Source: Lasiodiplodia sp. COLG20 (lineage: Eukaryota; Ascomycota; Dothideomycetes; Botryosphaeriales; Botryosphaeriaceae). Taken from it: a stretch of DNA of 64,000 nucleotides. The stretch is from contig VNWV01000025.1 of assembly GCA_009801085.1 (NCBI GenBank), positions 62,001 through 126,000 on the forward strand, read 5' to 3'. Shown here piece after piece: positions 11,543 through 23,800 of the stretch. The stretch's first letter is position 1, and each line of letters starts with the position of its first letter. The translations under genes and the position numbers were made by a program. The notes beneath the pieces are model-generated. The model made no database searches. It was given only the letters and a program-made list of their open reading frames with translations, and had not been told where the DNA came from.

Positions 11543-13235
11543 TTACTCCGACTTACCGTCACTTCCACATTGCTTCTTCACCTTCCAGATCACAATCCCT
11601 CTCCTGCCAACCACCCGCTGCAGCGTCGGCATGACCCCATCGTCACCGAAATCCATGTCGTCGAGGTTAAGATGATGCTTATAGCTCCAAACCTCCTCCA
11701 GCTCGAACGCCGGCTTCTCCTCCTCGCCCTCCCCAGCCCCCGGCGCCACAAACGCATCCAAAAACGTCGCGCTCCTCGGCGCAACGAGGTACGTAATCGC
11801 TCTCTCGCCCCGCTTGCCCGCGCCATCCAGCTCCGCGTTCGAGCAGACGGTGCCGTTCGCGACGCGCTCGACCATCAGCTCGGGCCGCATGCCCATCAGG
11901 TCGACCGTGTCGACGACCTCGTTCTTGCCGTTGAGCAGCCACACGGGCGGGCTGTACGTCTTCCACCAGTAGACGCTGGTCAGCGCCGGCTCGCCCGACC
12001 GCGCGATCCATATCTGCGCCGGCACCACGCCGCCCTGGTGGTACACGCCCATCAGCAGGCCCATGGCCGCGTTGAAGGCGACCCAGGACGCCATCCACGC
12101 GCGGCGCACGCGGAGGGAGGTGGTGGGCACGCGGATAGAGGAGAGGATGAGGGGCACCGCGGGCAGCAGGAAGCGCGCTTCTTGGTGCGGGAAGATCGAG
12201 AGGAGGCCGACGCCGGATAGCGCCGCGGCGAGCCGCAGGTTCTTGCGGTAGCTGAAGAGGAGGAGAGGGAAGGCGGGGCCGATCAGCTGTGGGAGATTTG
12301 CGACGATGTGTTGGTAGTAGGGGTGCAGGCCATGCTGCGCGAGGTTGTGCGCTGAGGAGTTGTACAGGAAGTTGTTGAGAGGCGTGATTATAGGGTGATG
12401 GACGAGGTTCGTAAGGGTAAGGCCGTCAGGGTGGTAGAAGGACGTATCAAACATTATAGCGATTATGGCCGTAACGGTTGCGGAGAGTAGGAGCGCAATT
12501 AGGGACAGCGGCTTGCGGTGGAAATGCGGGATGAGCTGAAGCAACGGAACTATCAAGTATGCCGGGAACGTGATCCTGTTAAAGAAGCCGCCCACTGAGA
12601 AGAATCCCAGCAGCGCCGTTGCCATAAGGCTGGAGCGCTTCTGCGGTGGGGATTAGCTCTGCTATCAGGGTGCGCCGGGGGGTCGCCGTACCTTGTCCTC
12701 CAGAATGCGCCCAATCAAAACAAGACTCCAAATGAGCGCAAGAGTCTCCAGTGAGTTCGAAAAGGTATGCGTTTGCAAGGTCCACGTCACATAGGACGAT
12801 GCGACAAGCATAGAAGCCGAGCTGCGCTGATGCGGCGGCACCAGCTCCAGAATCGCCCAGTCCTCAAGCACGAAGCTCATGACGAACATCATGACGCGCA
12901 GTGTCCAGTATACCACGTATGGCGGAACTTCCTCCGCGATCCCTTCGCCAATGCCGCGCAACACGGCCATGGGGATGCCGTAACAAATCCATAGCGGGAA
13001 CGAGCTGCGAATGGGGTGTTTGGACGTAAACTCCCAGGTAAGATGGACCGGGTAGCCGAAGACGCGACCTGTTTCGCAACCGTGTCAGCAAGCCAGGCTC
13101 GTTGGAAGCGCGCAGACGTAACCTACCAGCTATCACCTCTGGCCCTTGGAAGTTCTCGTCCGGGTGCAGGTAGCTCGGGGAGAGAGCGAACCAAAGGCGT
13201 ACCAGGAGCAAGATGAGATACACGCGCCGCCACAT
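11543..13235 (-). CDS. SMP3: GPI mannosyltransferase 4 (SMP3/PIGZ family, GT22)
   Basis: Three exons (13235-13127, 13068-12692, 12640-11543) encode 527 residues. The GT22 catalytic signature follows the first membrane helix: [13 protein letters not shown] (about residues 20-32), with the HPDE acid pair intact. At least eight hydrophobic segments follow, and a short soluble C-terminal tail with [14 protein letters not shown]. The C-terminal [11 protein letters not shown] (about residues 315-325) is a second family hallmark of PIG-M/PIG-B/PIG-Z-type transferases. The enzyme adds the fourth mannose to GPI anchors in the ER lumen from dolichol-phosphate-mannose; in yeast and many fungi this step is essential for anchor transfer. 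SMP3 is preferred over ALG9/ALG12/GPI10 because of length and the HPDEN-FQ-PEV context, but an orthology search would settle it. Confidence 0.88.
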
Positions 13236-14382
13236 TGCGATTGTCTTGCGTTTTCAGCTCATCGGAAGTGGTAGCACGGTGGGGAGGGAGCGCATCGACG
13301 GCGGAAATAAGGGCGTCGAAGCTGGGAGCTTGGGGAGATGGTGCTTTAAATTGTGCGACAGCTGAGCGCACACCACGTCTCTCAAATGAGATACCCGTTT
13401 CGATAAGGATAAGGAGTGGCCCTTGCGATAGGTTGTTATTGCTCAACGCTCGAGCGGATTATGCTTCGGGACGGTTTGAGGTTGCGGCAAGTCGCGGCCA
13501 TGACTGGAGCGACTGTTCCGCGTGGTGCACCAAACTGGTGCCGTTGGAGCTCCAGCAACGGCCTGGATTCGACGGATGGTGGACCGCGTCACGTGCGGAT
13601 TTCCAGCCTTACGGCTTCCCAAAGCAGCACGCATCCGAAACACTTCGCACAGCGGGACAGCAGGGTGATCCGATCACAAGGCCCGACGGGTCGACACGCT
13701 GGATCGTTAGATTGCGTGCTGCTTGTTTGAGACCCGCTGTTGTCACGTTTGCTGGCTGCAGGCGGCAACACCTTTGCCACCGGAGGACATCACCTATTAG
13801 TAGACCCCGTTGCCGTATACGACATCTTCCACACAATATAGACTGCTTGCATCATTATACAAGTTCTGAGTCAGCCACGCTGCTGTAGGCGCCCGGACGA
13901 TCTTTCAGGGACCATGGAGAGAAGCTGCATGGCGTGCAACCATGGAAGCAAGGGTTTGCACGCCAGGAGCAATCACATCGACGTAGCTTCTGCTTTTGCT
14001 GGTGAAAGGATCTATTGTTGGAGCCTGGTGGTTGCCTGATGCACACGCGCTAGAAGCCCATCGGTGGTTCCTCCCAGCAACCGTCTACCTTCTTTTGGCT
14101 TTCTGCCTGCGCCTTCACCACTGAACCCACGCGTGCAAGCGATCCAGTCATCTGCCATTTGCCTGCTTGGACCCTTGGGCATCTTTAAAAAGGACCCGCC
14201 TGCTCCAGTGGTTCTTCCATTCGCGCCGTTCTTCACCTCACCGAGCTTTCCCGTGCACCGCCGTCGGCGAACTTAAGCTCCGCCGCCCCACGACCGACCT
14301 TCAACCACCGCACTTCGCCGTTCCACCGTCACTCCCCAACCCACACATCACCTTCCGACACCCGCCACATCGCACACCCACG
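13236..14382. other. Divergent intergenic region between SMP3 and SKP1
   Basis: Holds the promoters of both genes. Several open frames (up to 217 codons, 13235-13888) overlap on both strands with no conserved motif; the longest starts at the SMP3 start codon in antisense and is taken as chance. A C-rich pyrimidine run (about 14270-14380) precedes the SKP1 start. Confidence 0.6.
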
Positions 14383-15117
14383 ATGTCTACCCAGAAGATC
14401 ACGCTCACCACCTCTGACGATGTCGACATCGAAGTCGGTACGTGCGCAAGCGCCCCGCCCCGCGCCTCGAGACCTTGCAAGCTGACCGAGTCACAACAGA
14501 GCGCCAGGTCGCCGAGAGGTCCATCCTGATCAAGAACTTGCTCGAGGATCTTGGAACCGAGTCGGGCGAGCCCATCCCCATCCCCAACGTACGCTAACTC
14601 CCCTTCGCCCCTTCACCCGGCGAGCTCGTTCCCCGCTGACGCAAACCGTACAACAGGTCAATGAGCAGGTCATGCGCAAGGTCATCGAGTGGTGCGAGCA
14701 GCACAAGAAGGACCCCCCCGCGTCCGCCGACGACGACTCGGATTCGCGCAAGAAGTCGACCGACATCGACGAGTGGGACCAGAAGTTCATGCAGGTCGAC
14801 CAGGAGATGCTGTTCGAGATCATTCTGGTGAGTCTCGTCATCCGCTCCGCCTCGCCCCGCGCCTGCGCAGGGTCTGGCTGTAGCTCCACCCACGTTAGAA
14901 TGTTACTGCATACTGACTTGCGACTCTTCCACCAACACAGGCTGCCAACTACCTCGACATCAAGGCGCTCCTCGATGTCGGCTGCAAGACTGTTGCCAAC
15001 ATGATCAAGGGCAAGTCTCCCGATGAGATCCGCAAGACGTTCAACATCCAGAACGACTTCACTCCCGAGGAGGAGGACCAGATTCGTCGTGAGAACGAGT
15101 GGGCCGAGGATCGCTAA
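14383..15117 (+). CDS. SKP1: SKP1, SCF ubiquitin ligase adaptor
   Basis: Four exons (14383-14437, 14500-14588, 14657-14827, 14941-15117) encode 163 residues, the standard SKP1 length. The N-terminal BTB/POZ fold starts [18 protein letters not shown] and continues [14 protein letters not shown] and [21 protein letters not shown]. The F-box-binding C-terminus is [20 protein letters not shown], then the invariant [28 protein letters not shown] and a terminal W (ENEWAEDR). SKP1 links F-box proteins to cullin-1 in SCF complexes and also serves in kinetochore and vacuolar complexes in yeast. Each intron has clear GT/AG ends and the phases close exactly, so the model is secure. Introns 1-3 are 62, 68 and 113 bp. 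Confidence 0.98.
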
Positions 15118-16178
15118 GCTTTCACCCGCCTTCTGCTCCTTGTCGCCCCCCGACACCCCCCGATAACGGCCAAACTCGGAATAATCCTCGCGGAACACCG
15201 TTTATTATCCCCGCCGATGTTACACTCCGCATCACCTCACCCATGAACGAGGCGCCAAACGGTTATGCTGTCAATCAAACGCTCCGGAGATACTACCACG
15301 AGATCAATCCGGGGCGACTCAGGGATTCTTTTGGTTTGCTTGCTTTTTTCATGCGCTGGTTATGCATTCACGGCGGAAATGATTTTTTCTCTCAATCGGC
15401 GTCGGGGGGGAAATCACTTTCTTTTATTCCCATCAATTCTCTCGATAAATGTTTTGTTGGGATAGGGTAAAAAAACTCCTATTCTAAGGGTTTTTTATCG
15501 TACCAGAGACACGGATTATAGCCGGTAGCGCAGCAGCTGCTGCTTTTTTCCTTTCCCCTGCGGATGGAAATTTCCCTCTTCTCGGAGCTGGTTCACTCGT
15601 GGGGAAAAGCTTCATTGCAAAGAAATGGCATACCATAGAGAGGACTCTGGAAAATCCAATCCAGGTGTAATGAACGGTGTGGTCTCGAATGTGTGCTTAT
15701 GTGGTAATGCGCGGCTCTTCTCGCCCAGGTGATGGATTTTGGATCAGAGTCCAAATACCCTTGAACCCGACCAGCGCAGCGCCGCTGCTCGGGTATCCGC
15801 ATAGAAGTTTTCAAAATATTCACTTTTGTTGGCCGGAAAGCTAGCTTTTCAACGACCCACGGGGAGGTGGGACTGGGTCTAAGCTGGATCTACCCCGAGA
15901 TCCGGCTTTGCGAGGGTGCTTGGGTGCTGAAGACGTCTGGAAACAATTCTCTAATCTGGGCGGACGTCAAGTTCATCTTAAGTGGCACGTCTCCACCAGA
16001 TGAGATCAAATTCCTTTGCATCGTGTTCCTATTCACGTACACACACATCCTTCTTTTTCTAGTACACTATCATACAGTGTTGTTATTCTCCCTTCCCCAA
16101 CACTTGCTTTTTTCCCCTGCCCTCTCTAACCCTGCGTCCCATTTGTTCCCATCATCATCATCATCATCATCAACTTCC
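15118..16178. other. Convergent 3' intergenic region after SKP1
   Basis: SKP1 and PGS1 end towards each other. The first 400 bp are T-rich and look like a long 3' UTR. A short (ATC)n tract lies at its right end. I see no gene: the open frames present are 105-123 codons without motifs. Confidence 0.6.
16150..16171. repeat. Short (ATC)n microsatellite
   Basis: Seven tandem ATC units lie just beyond the PGS1 stop codon. It may be useful as a polymorphic marker; no function is implied. Confidence 0.9.
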
Positions 16179-18153
16179 TTATAAAGCGCCCCCCAGAACC
16201 TTGACGATCCACATGGCCACCCGCACGTGCAGCCCGACGCGCCGCTCGATGCGCTGGAACTCGTCCATGTCGACCTCGCGCGCCCACTCGCCGCGCGCCA
16301 GCCGCGCCTCTTCCTCGCCCAGCCGCCGGCGCAGGCCCGCGTCGCCCGTCACGATCAGCGCGCCGGCTTCGAGATCGAGCTCGTAGCTGCGCTTGGTGTA
16401 GTTGCTGCTGCCGATGATGGCGATGGAGGGGCCGCCACCGGCGGCATCGGCGTCTGCTTCGGGATCCGTTGTTGATGAGGAAGAGGTGGGATCCTCGACC
16501 TGCTTGTTGTTTTCCTGCGGCAGCGTGACCCAGAAGCCCTTTGCGTGGTACGTCCAGCCCTCGGGCTCGCCGACGGTGCCGCGGCGCCACTCGAGCAGCC
16601 TGATGCGCTCGGCCAGCCCGGCGTCGCGCACCGCCTGCAGGAAGCGGCGCGCCAGCAGCGTGTAGGCCGCCGGCAGCATGCCCGACACGCCGGCGGAGCC
16701 GTAGAAGCCGTTGGCCTGCGGCGAGGCGGCGACGACGGTGCCGCGGCGCGGGTTGGTGCTGAGGAGGAGCGAGCGCATCCAGGGCGTCATGTTGAAGTAG
16801 CCGGCCGTGAAGGTCCAGGATGTGCTGTTGTTGGCGGCGTAGGCGGGTTGCGTGAGGTGCGTGAGGAGAGAGGTCATGGCGGAGAGCTCGGTGCTAGTGT
16901 CGTTGGTGGGTGGCAGGATGGAGGTGAATTGGAGGAGCGGGTAGATGAGGGTGGCGGTGGAGGAGTTGGAGGGGAGGGGCGTTGCGGCGGGGCGGATGAG
17001 CGGCGTCAGGAGGTCTGAGGCAGCCTTCTTGAAGGCGGTGCGGTCGCCAAGGGGAGACGGGGCGGCGTTGGTGCTGGGCCACGTCATGGTGTAGCCGCCT
17101 GGGGTGGAGGGCGAGGGCGAGATGAGGTAGCTGAGGCTACTGATGGCGGAGTGGATGCGGAAGAAGTAGTCAGTGATCTCGGCGGAGGAGAAGACGTGGT
17201 AGCGATCTTGACGGTTCGTGAAGTAGTCGTTGGAGAGATTTGCTCTGTATGTTCTGTTAGTCTTTGTGGGCTAGTTTCTATAATTTTATTCTCGCACATA
17301 CCCGGACATGATCAGCTCGTCGTCCGCACCGTACAGCTTCATGTGCTGTAGACCCCATCCTTCGTTGATGCGGCGGGGGATCAGTTTCTTCCGCAGGCCA
17401 AACAGATTCGGCGTGTGGAACATGCGGATTTCCACGCGGTCAGGACCAAACTGCTCAACGAGGGGTACTAGGAGAGATGCACATGACGGATTGGGTGTTT
17501 CGCGGGTTCCGCGGAGAGCGTCCGTTAGGAATGATACCTTGAGGTCTGGGTTGCGCTGGAGAGAATCCCGGATGACTGAGATCTGCGGAAATGACGCTTC
17601 GGTAAGACGGCTGAGGAGACGGCAAACGAAGGCGACTTACCAACTCATGCTCGGTTTTGCCGATGTATAGAGTTGAGAGGTATACCCTCCGCTTGGCGTT
17701 GGAGATTTTGGTCTACTTCTGTATAGTTAGCTTGAGTCATGGGCACGATGTTGGATTCAATCAATTAGGATATATCATGGATATCATAAATATAGCAGGA
17801 TGTTTCACTCATGATTGAGAGACAAAAAAGGGGGTTGAAGGCTAGCCAACACAGATGCAATTCGACAGCATGGAAACACAGAATTCACTGACCTTGAGAG
17901 TCTCGTAGAACTCGGAGGGGTCTGAGAGGATCTCGATCTGCGTAGGCTGAACCTCGAAGCGAGGAGAGAGCCTATCAAGCTCAGAAGTCAAACTAGCCAC
18001 CATGGCGGCGCCCGATTGAGTGGCTGGCGGGGAAGCCGGTGCCGCAGAGCTGGAGGTCGAATATCTCCGTGCAGTTCTGCCTAGAGAAATGGGCCGGCGC
18101 AAAGGCGTCGCAATCCTGGACCTGGAGAATCGTATAGCAGACCGGGCGAACAT
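16179..18153 (-). CDS. PGS1: Phosphatidylglycerophosphate synthase, mitochondrial
   Basis: Four exons (18153-17893, 17712-17641, 17582-17302, 17244-16179) encode 559 residues. The N-terminus is a mitochondrial presequence: no acidic residue in the first 50, many Arg and Ser (MFARSAIRFSRSRIATPLRR). Two phospholipase-D-type HKD motifs are present: HMKLYGADDELIMSGANLSN (first, split by intron 3) and YHAKGFWV followed by GSSNYTKRSYELDLE (second). The enzyme condenses CDP-diacylglycerol with glycerol-3-phosphate, the committed step to phosphatidylglycerol and cardiolipin in the inner membrane. A second in-frame ATG lies upstream at 18285, but starting there would bury the presequence, so 18153 is chosen. 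A polar low-complexity insert (about residues 440-470, rich in Ser/Asp/Ala) interrupts the second catalytic half. The gene is divergent from NDUFA12. Confidence 0.95.
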
Positions 18154-18397
18154 TATCTTCCGCGCTGTAGATGCGCTCGCCGCTAGTTGTTGTAGAATTT
18201 CCTGACGGGGGCGGATGGCGTTTGTTGCTGCAAGCTCTCTCGCTTGACTCGGCTCGAGCCGGGGGCGGAAGAGGACCACGGACAAATGCGCTAGCTCGCA
18301 TTGGACACAATCGGCGCCAAGACTCCCGCCTGCCCTGCCGCATCACCAACGTCCTGGATTGAAGCTCCCCGGCCCTGAACCACCACACCAGCTCACC
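18154..18397. promoter_or_regulatory. Shared divergent promoter region of PGS1 and NDUFA12
   Basis: Two nuclear genes for mitochondrial inner-membrane functions start 244 bp apart in opposite directions, so this interval must hold both promoters. I could not identify a specific factor site. Confidence 0.6.
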
Positions 18398-19195
18398 ATG
18401 TCGACTATCACCCGTACGCTGCGCAACTTGCGTAGAGTCGGCGTCAAGGTTCGCCATGCGCCCCGCGACCCCCGTCTCCAGCTACTGACCCGCATTTGAA
18501 TAGGACGCCTGGCACCAGATGCAGGTATGACTTCCACCGGCCCTCCGACCCCCATTCGCGCTCCGGACTGACGGGTGATGTTTTGCGGATATAGTACATC
18601 GGTCAGTCAATGTGGTTTTGGGAGGAGATGGCGCAGGAGCTAACGCCAGGGCAGGCGACACCAAGGCCGGTGCTCTCATTGGAACGGACCGGTACGGCAA
18701 CAAGTACTTCGAGAACCTTGCGGAGGAATTGCCTCGTCAGTAGAGCCTCACCGCACTCGCCGACAGTAATTGACATGAGATGTTGCAGTGAGGACGCGAT
18801 GGGTGGACTACAAGGATCACGAATTCGACCCGTAAGATATATGGCGCTTGGAGCGTGGAGTTTTGATTGCTGACATGTGACAGGTCTCAGATTGAGCCTG
18901 GCTGGTAGGCTGCTAAATTATTCGTGGAATTGGCCCCTCGACTAACTCTTCCAAGGCACGCCTGGATGTCCTACATGGTGGACAAGCCCCCGACTGAGGA
19001 TAAGATTATGCAGAGGCAGCTTCGCGCGTGGGAACCTAAGGAGCACAGGCCGACGCTCACCTGGAGCCGCTCCGGTTTCAAGACTTACAGCACGTATGTG
19101 GAAGAATTCTGGACATGCTGGAGGGTGCTGACAGGAAGCTTAGGACCAAGGCCAAGTACCAGCCGTGGGTTCCGGTTGCTGCGGCGCGCAAGTAA
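18398..19195 (+). CDS. Complex I subunit NDUFA12 / B17.2
   Basis: Eight exons (18398-18448, 18504-18524, 18595-18601, 18655-18735, 18789-18831, 18884-18904, 18956-19093, 19144-19195) encode 137 residues. Family hallmarks are GTDRYGNKYFEN, RWVDYKDHEFDPSQIEPGWH and WMSYMVDKPPTED, all standard in the B17.2 / 13.4-kDa accessory subunit of NADH:ubiquinone oxidoreductase. The protein sits on the matrix arm of complex I. The model needs a 7-bp exon (18595-18601) and two 21-bp exons; every phase closes and joins conserved sequence. The exon ends are therefore well supported although the exons are tiny. The assembly factor NDUFAF2 belongs to the same superfamily, but the sequence fits the structural subunit better. 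It is divergent from PGS1. Confidence 0.93.
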
Positions 19196-20872
19196 AAGGC
19201 GGAAAGCCTCTTTTCATTACTCTCTAGAGGTGTATATAACGCCAATTCAGACCGGTTTTTCTGTGCCAGTAAAAGGCTCTTGGTTGAACGTTCCGAAGGC
19301 AGTAAGGTTGGTGTGCGGGGGACCGCAAAAGCGCATAGAAAGAAAGAGTTTGGCCCATTTGTTCCGGCACCTTAAATCAAGCAGAGCAAATCAACATCTG
19401 AATCTCAGAGGGGCGAAGCTTATTGCGTCATCTGACTGAGCATTGAGCTTTACGGAAGGGCAACGAACGGTCCCAACACAGTCACTTGGGTACGGAGCCT
19501 CGTGAGCCATTCGGAGATATCGGCTCGGCTGTGTGGACGTTGGCAGCCTCGGAAAGAGAGTTCGAGGGCATGGGCCTCTGCGACTTCAGTTGAAGGCAAC
19601 AATTGTGGCCCAATCTCATGCACCGGGCTGCACTTGGGAGCAGGGTTGCATTGAATGAGTACGGTATATGAGCCCCTGCACAATATCACAGAGCAGCGGT
19701 GTACAACGCCTATCTGCAGGCGTCCTGCACCCGCACCGCCGGTGTTCCAGGCGTCAGGCTATGGACCGCTGGGGAAAGGTAGACAGCTGGTGGGCTGCAG
19801 GGATTGGGAACCTGGAAGGCCGACAGGTCCGGGACCACTGCGGTACCTGAGCGATGGGAACATGTGCTCTTCTTCAGCGCCAGGCTACGTAGGCCAGGCT
19901 GGAGACTAAGCTGATCCTGCAGATAGCGTGGGCGTAGGCGTTGTTGTCAAACCACTTTATTTTAGCCTTACACGGGCCCCGGCACATTCTGCCCAACGGC
20001 TGACGACTGCGGCGCTGTAAGCAGCGCTGGCGGCTCAGACGGGTCCGTCCTCCGTCAGAAGCAGCAACAGCCGCGTGTGAGCACAGATGAATTCTGAGAG
20101 AGTGCCCAGGCAGGATCGCGAATCGAGATTACTGTGCTGCACGACGGTTGGGATGCAGAGCGCCTAGCGCCAATGATGTGCATTGATGCTTGCAAGCTCG
20201 CGCCTCTCGGAACAAGGGTCAGATCGAGGTGGGGTAACAATCGTGGGCTTTGACGCTTGCTGCTCTGCTGTTCTCGCAGCGCTCCGCTGTCTCTGCCTTC
20301 GCGCCGGGTACGGCGCTACGGAACCAAAGCCGGCGCCGGTCGGAGGCCGCGGGCGCAAGCCGGACAGGATGATGCTGGGCGGCGCTGAATTGCGGTGTGC
20401 AGGCGGTGCGCTGATTTTGCATGCAGCACGCGATTCACGGGCATCGTGACTCCCGGCCGGCGGGCGATAAGGCCTGCGCGCGGCCTGCCTGGGGCCGCCA
20501 CCACAGCGCCTGCCCGCGAGCCTCGTCGCCGCTGCTACATAGCAATTAATAAAACTGTTCGCTGCGCTGTCCGAAGAGCCGACCGGGATTCCGCTGCTTG
20601 CTAGGGCAGGATCGCGCCTGTGCTGCTCGGCAACCACAGGTGACGTACAAACTAGCGGCGTCGACGTCGTCGACTGGGTTATATTTGCGCGCCGCGACCG
20701 CCTCGCCCTCGTCGACCGCCTTTCAACCCGCCTTCGGCGCATTACGCCAGCATCCCTAAGACGGCTTCCTCTCCTGTCCATGCTATCTGGATAGCCCGCA
20801 CAACAAGAGGCGCGGAGCGGTGGTTGAGCTTTCCCCCACTACTGGCGCAACATCACCGCAGAGAGCGAGACC
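19196..20872. other. Intergenic region upstream of the ABCC gene
   Basis: The first part is the NDUFA12 3' flank and the last part the ABCC promoter. A 205-codon minus-strand frame at 20164-20781 is Arg-rich, without domain or splice logic, and is mirrored by open frames on the other strand, which points to base composition rather than coding. No gene was seen. Confidence 0.6.
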
Positions 20873-23800
20873 ATGTTCGCCCGCTGCGACAGCCCAGTAT
20901 GGCGCGTCGATGATTTCACCGAGTGCTTCGAGCAGGAGTGGGTGCGCCCATGCTTGTGAAGCCGACTTGCGCTGACGCTCACAACAGTTACCTGCAAACG
21001 CTCCTCCCGCTGATAATATGCGGCGTGTCCTTCCTGTACCTCATTCTGCAAATCTACCGCGCATGGCAGCAATCCAAGCACTACACGGCATACCACTCCC
21101 TGAACTCGTGGCGCAATGCCTGGTCCTTCCGTCCGGCCCAGCACAGCCTGGGAACCAACCCTTTCGACAACGACGACTCGGATACTGAGGACGAGCTCGA
21201 ACGGAATGCCGACCTCGCTCTGGTCCCGACGCGGACGAACGACTCTTTCGTGGCGCTGGACAGACCCAAGGGCGAGGTGCTTCTGGTCGTGATCGAGGAA
21301 CTTGCGGTGCTCGGCGAATTGGCAATACATGTTGCGGCTCTGATTGAAGGCAAGGGAACGCTTGTGTCGAGGGTTTCTGGAGTTGCGGTCTGGGCCTACG
21401 TAACCATTCTGGCCTCCGCGAGACTGCTGTTCTCCAACACAAAGCGCCTGTCGTTCCCCAGGCTCTGGTTCCATACCGCCTCAATCTACTGCTTCCTGTG
21501 GCTTTTCGAGATCCTCCTCTTCCGCTCAGCCATCATCCACCCGAAGTCCAATCTCGGACGTAACCTCACTATCGCCGATTTCGCTCTCACAACCTTGCTC
21601 GCGGTTATTGCGCTCACTTCGCGCAAGGGTAACCGCCCGGTGGAGCTGGAATATGAAGGCCACATTCAGCCTTCCAAGGAGCAGACCGCCAGTGTGCTGT
21701 CCATTGCCACTTTCGGATGGGTTGACGCAATCGTGTGGCAAGGGTACAAGAAAACGTTCGAGATGGCCGATGTCTGGAACCTGGCTCCCAAGGACAAGGC
21801 CGCTGCCATCCTTGCGCAGTATAGGCAATTCAAGAAGACTCAGGCCCTGTCGTGGCACTTGCTCCGTTACTTCCGCCGTGAGCTCATAATCCAAGCAGCT
21901 TGGGCAGCCTGCTCCGGCTTTTTCCTGTTCGTCCCCACCATCCTCCTCAAGCTCATCCTCGAGTATGTTGAGAACCCCGCTTCGACGCCCCGCAATGCTG
22001 CTTGGTTCTATGTCATTCTGCTTTTCCTATCTGGCGTTACCTCTGCTCTCGCCGATGGTCAGGCGCTCTGGATTGGACGCAAGATCTGCATCAGGCTTCG
22101 AGCTATCATCATTGGAGAAATCTATGCGAAGGCTCTCAAGCGTAGGGCGGCCTCGGGTGGAGACAAGATTCTAGGTGAGAAGAAGCCGGAATGGTCGGAG
22201 ACGAAGAAGGATCGCTTCAAGAGGGTTATGTCTTTCCGTCGCAAGAAGGCCAGGCCGGAGGCGACGAAGCCGAGTGCATCGGCCGCAAATGGTTCGGAAA
22301 CGCAGGTCAGCTCTGGAGCCATCATCAACCTGATGGCAGTGGATTCTTTCAAGGTTGCTGAAATTTCCGCTTATCTCCATTTCCTGTGGGCCAACACTCC
22401 CGTCCAAGTGGTAGTGTCGGTCTTGCTCCTGTACCGCATCCTGGGTCTTAGCTCTGTTGCCGGCATTGGCATGATGATATTCCTTCTTCCCATCAACATG
22501 CTCATTTCCAAACGTTTCGCCGCTATCCAGAAGCAGATACTTGCAGCTACCGATGCTCGTATCCACACGACCAATGAGATCCTTACCAACATTCGGATTA
22601 TCAAGTACTTCGCGTGGGAACAGCGCTTCATGGCTCAGGTCAACGAGAAACGTGCCGGCGAACTCGCCAATCTCCGCCGTAGGTACCAGTGGTGGGCCGC
22701 TGCCGCGACTGTCTGGTCCGGAGCCCCCATCATCATCACGTTCCTCTCGTTCTTCTTCTACACCATCATCGAAAAGAAGGACTTGGTTCCATCAGTCGCT
22801 TTCACTGCGCTGTCTCTATTCCAGCTGCTCCGTATTCCTCTTGACCAGCTTGCCGACATGGTTGCTCACGTTCAGGAGTCGAAGGTCTCGGTGGATCGTA
22901 TTGAAGAGTACCTGAGCGAGCCTGAGACGGACAAGTACAAGCAGCTGAAGAGCGAGGAATTCGATGAGAATGACGAGCCCCTCATTGGTTTCGATCACGG
23001 CACCTTCAGCTGGGGTACCGGAGACTCTAAGGACGGCGAGTTGGATGATGCATTCAAGATGCTGGATCTGGACATCCGTTTCCCCGTTGGACAGCTCAGC
23101 GTTATCGTTGGCTCTACTGGCTGCGGCAAGACCTCTCTTCTCATGGCTCTGCTGGGCGAGATGACACTCGTCCAAGGAAAGGTCTACCTTCCCGGCGGAC
23201 GTTGCCGCGAGGATTTGTCTGCTGATCCGGAAACTGGTCTCACTGAAAGCGTCGCTTACTGCGCGCAGCAAGCTTGGTTGATGAACGGCACCATCAAGGA
23301 GAACATCGTTTTCAACAGCCCGTTCGATCCCAAGCGCTACAAGGACGTCATCGTGGCTTGCTCGCTGCAGAGGGATCTTGAGATCCTGGACGCAGGTGAT
23401 CAAACTTTGGTCGGCGAAAAGGGTGTCACTCTGTCTGGTGGTCAGAAGCAGCGTATCTCCCTTGCTCGAGCACTCTACAGCAAGGCACGCCACGTCTTGC
23501 TGGACGATGTTCTCAGCGCGGTTGATTCGCACACTGCCAAGTGGATCTTCGATCAGGCCCTCTTGGGCCCTCTCATGTACAACAGAACCTGCATCTTGGT
23601 CACCCACAATGTCCAGCTTTGCTTGCCTCACTCCGAGTTCGCTGTCCTCCTCGACAATGGAAGAGTTGCCGTCCAAGGCACACCCAATGATCTCATCGAT
23701 TCTGGACGGCTCAGCGAGGATCTTTCGAAATCTCGCCCTGTCTCGCGCGCTCCTTCTAGAGTGGCATCTCGTGTTCCCTCTGATGTTGGAGGTGAAGAAG

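Noticed and set aside
20164..20781. 205-codon Arg-rich minus-strand frame
   Set aside because: Composition-driven: Arg/Ala/Ser-rich, mirrored by open frames on the plus strand, with no family resemblance.
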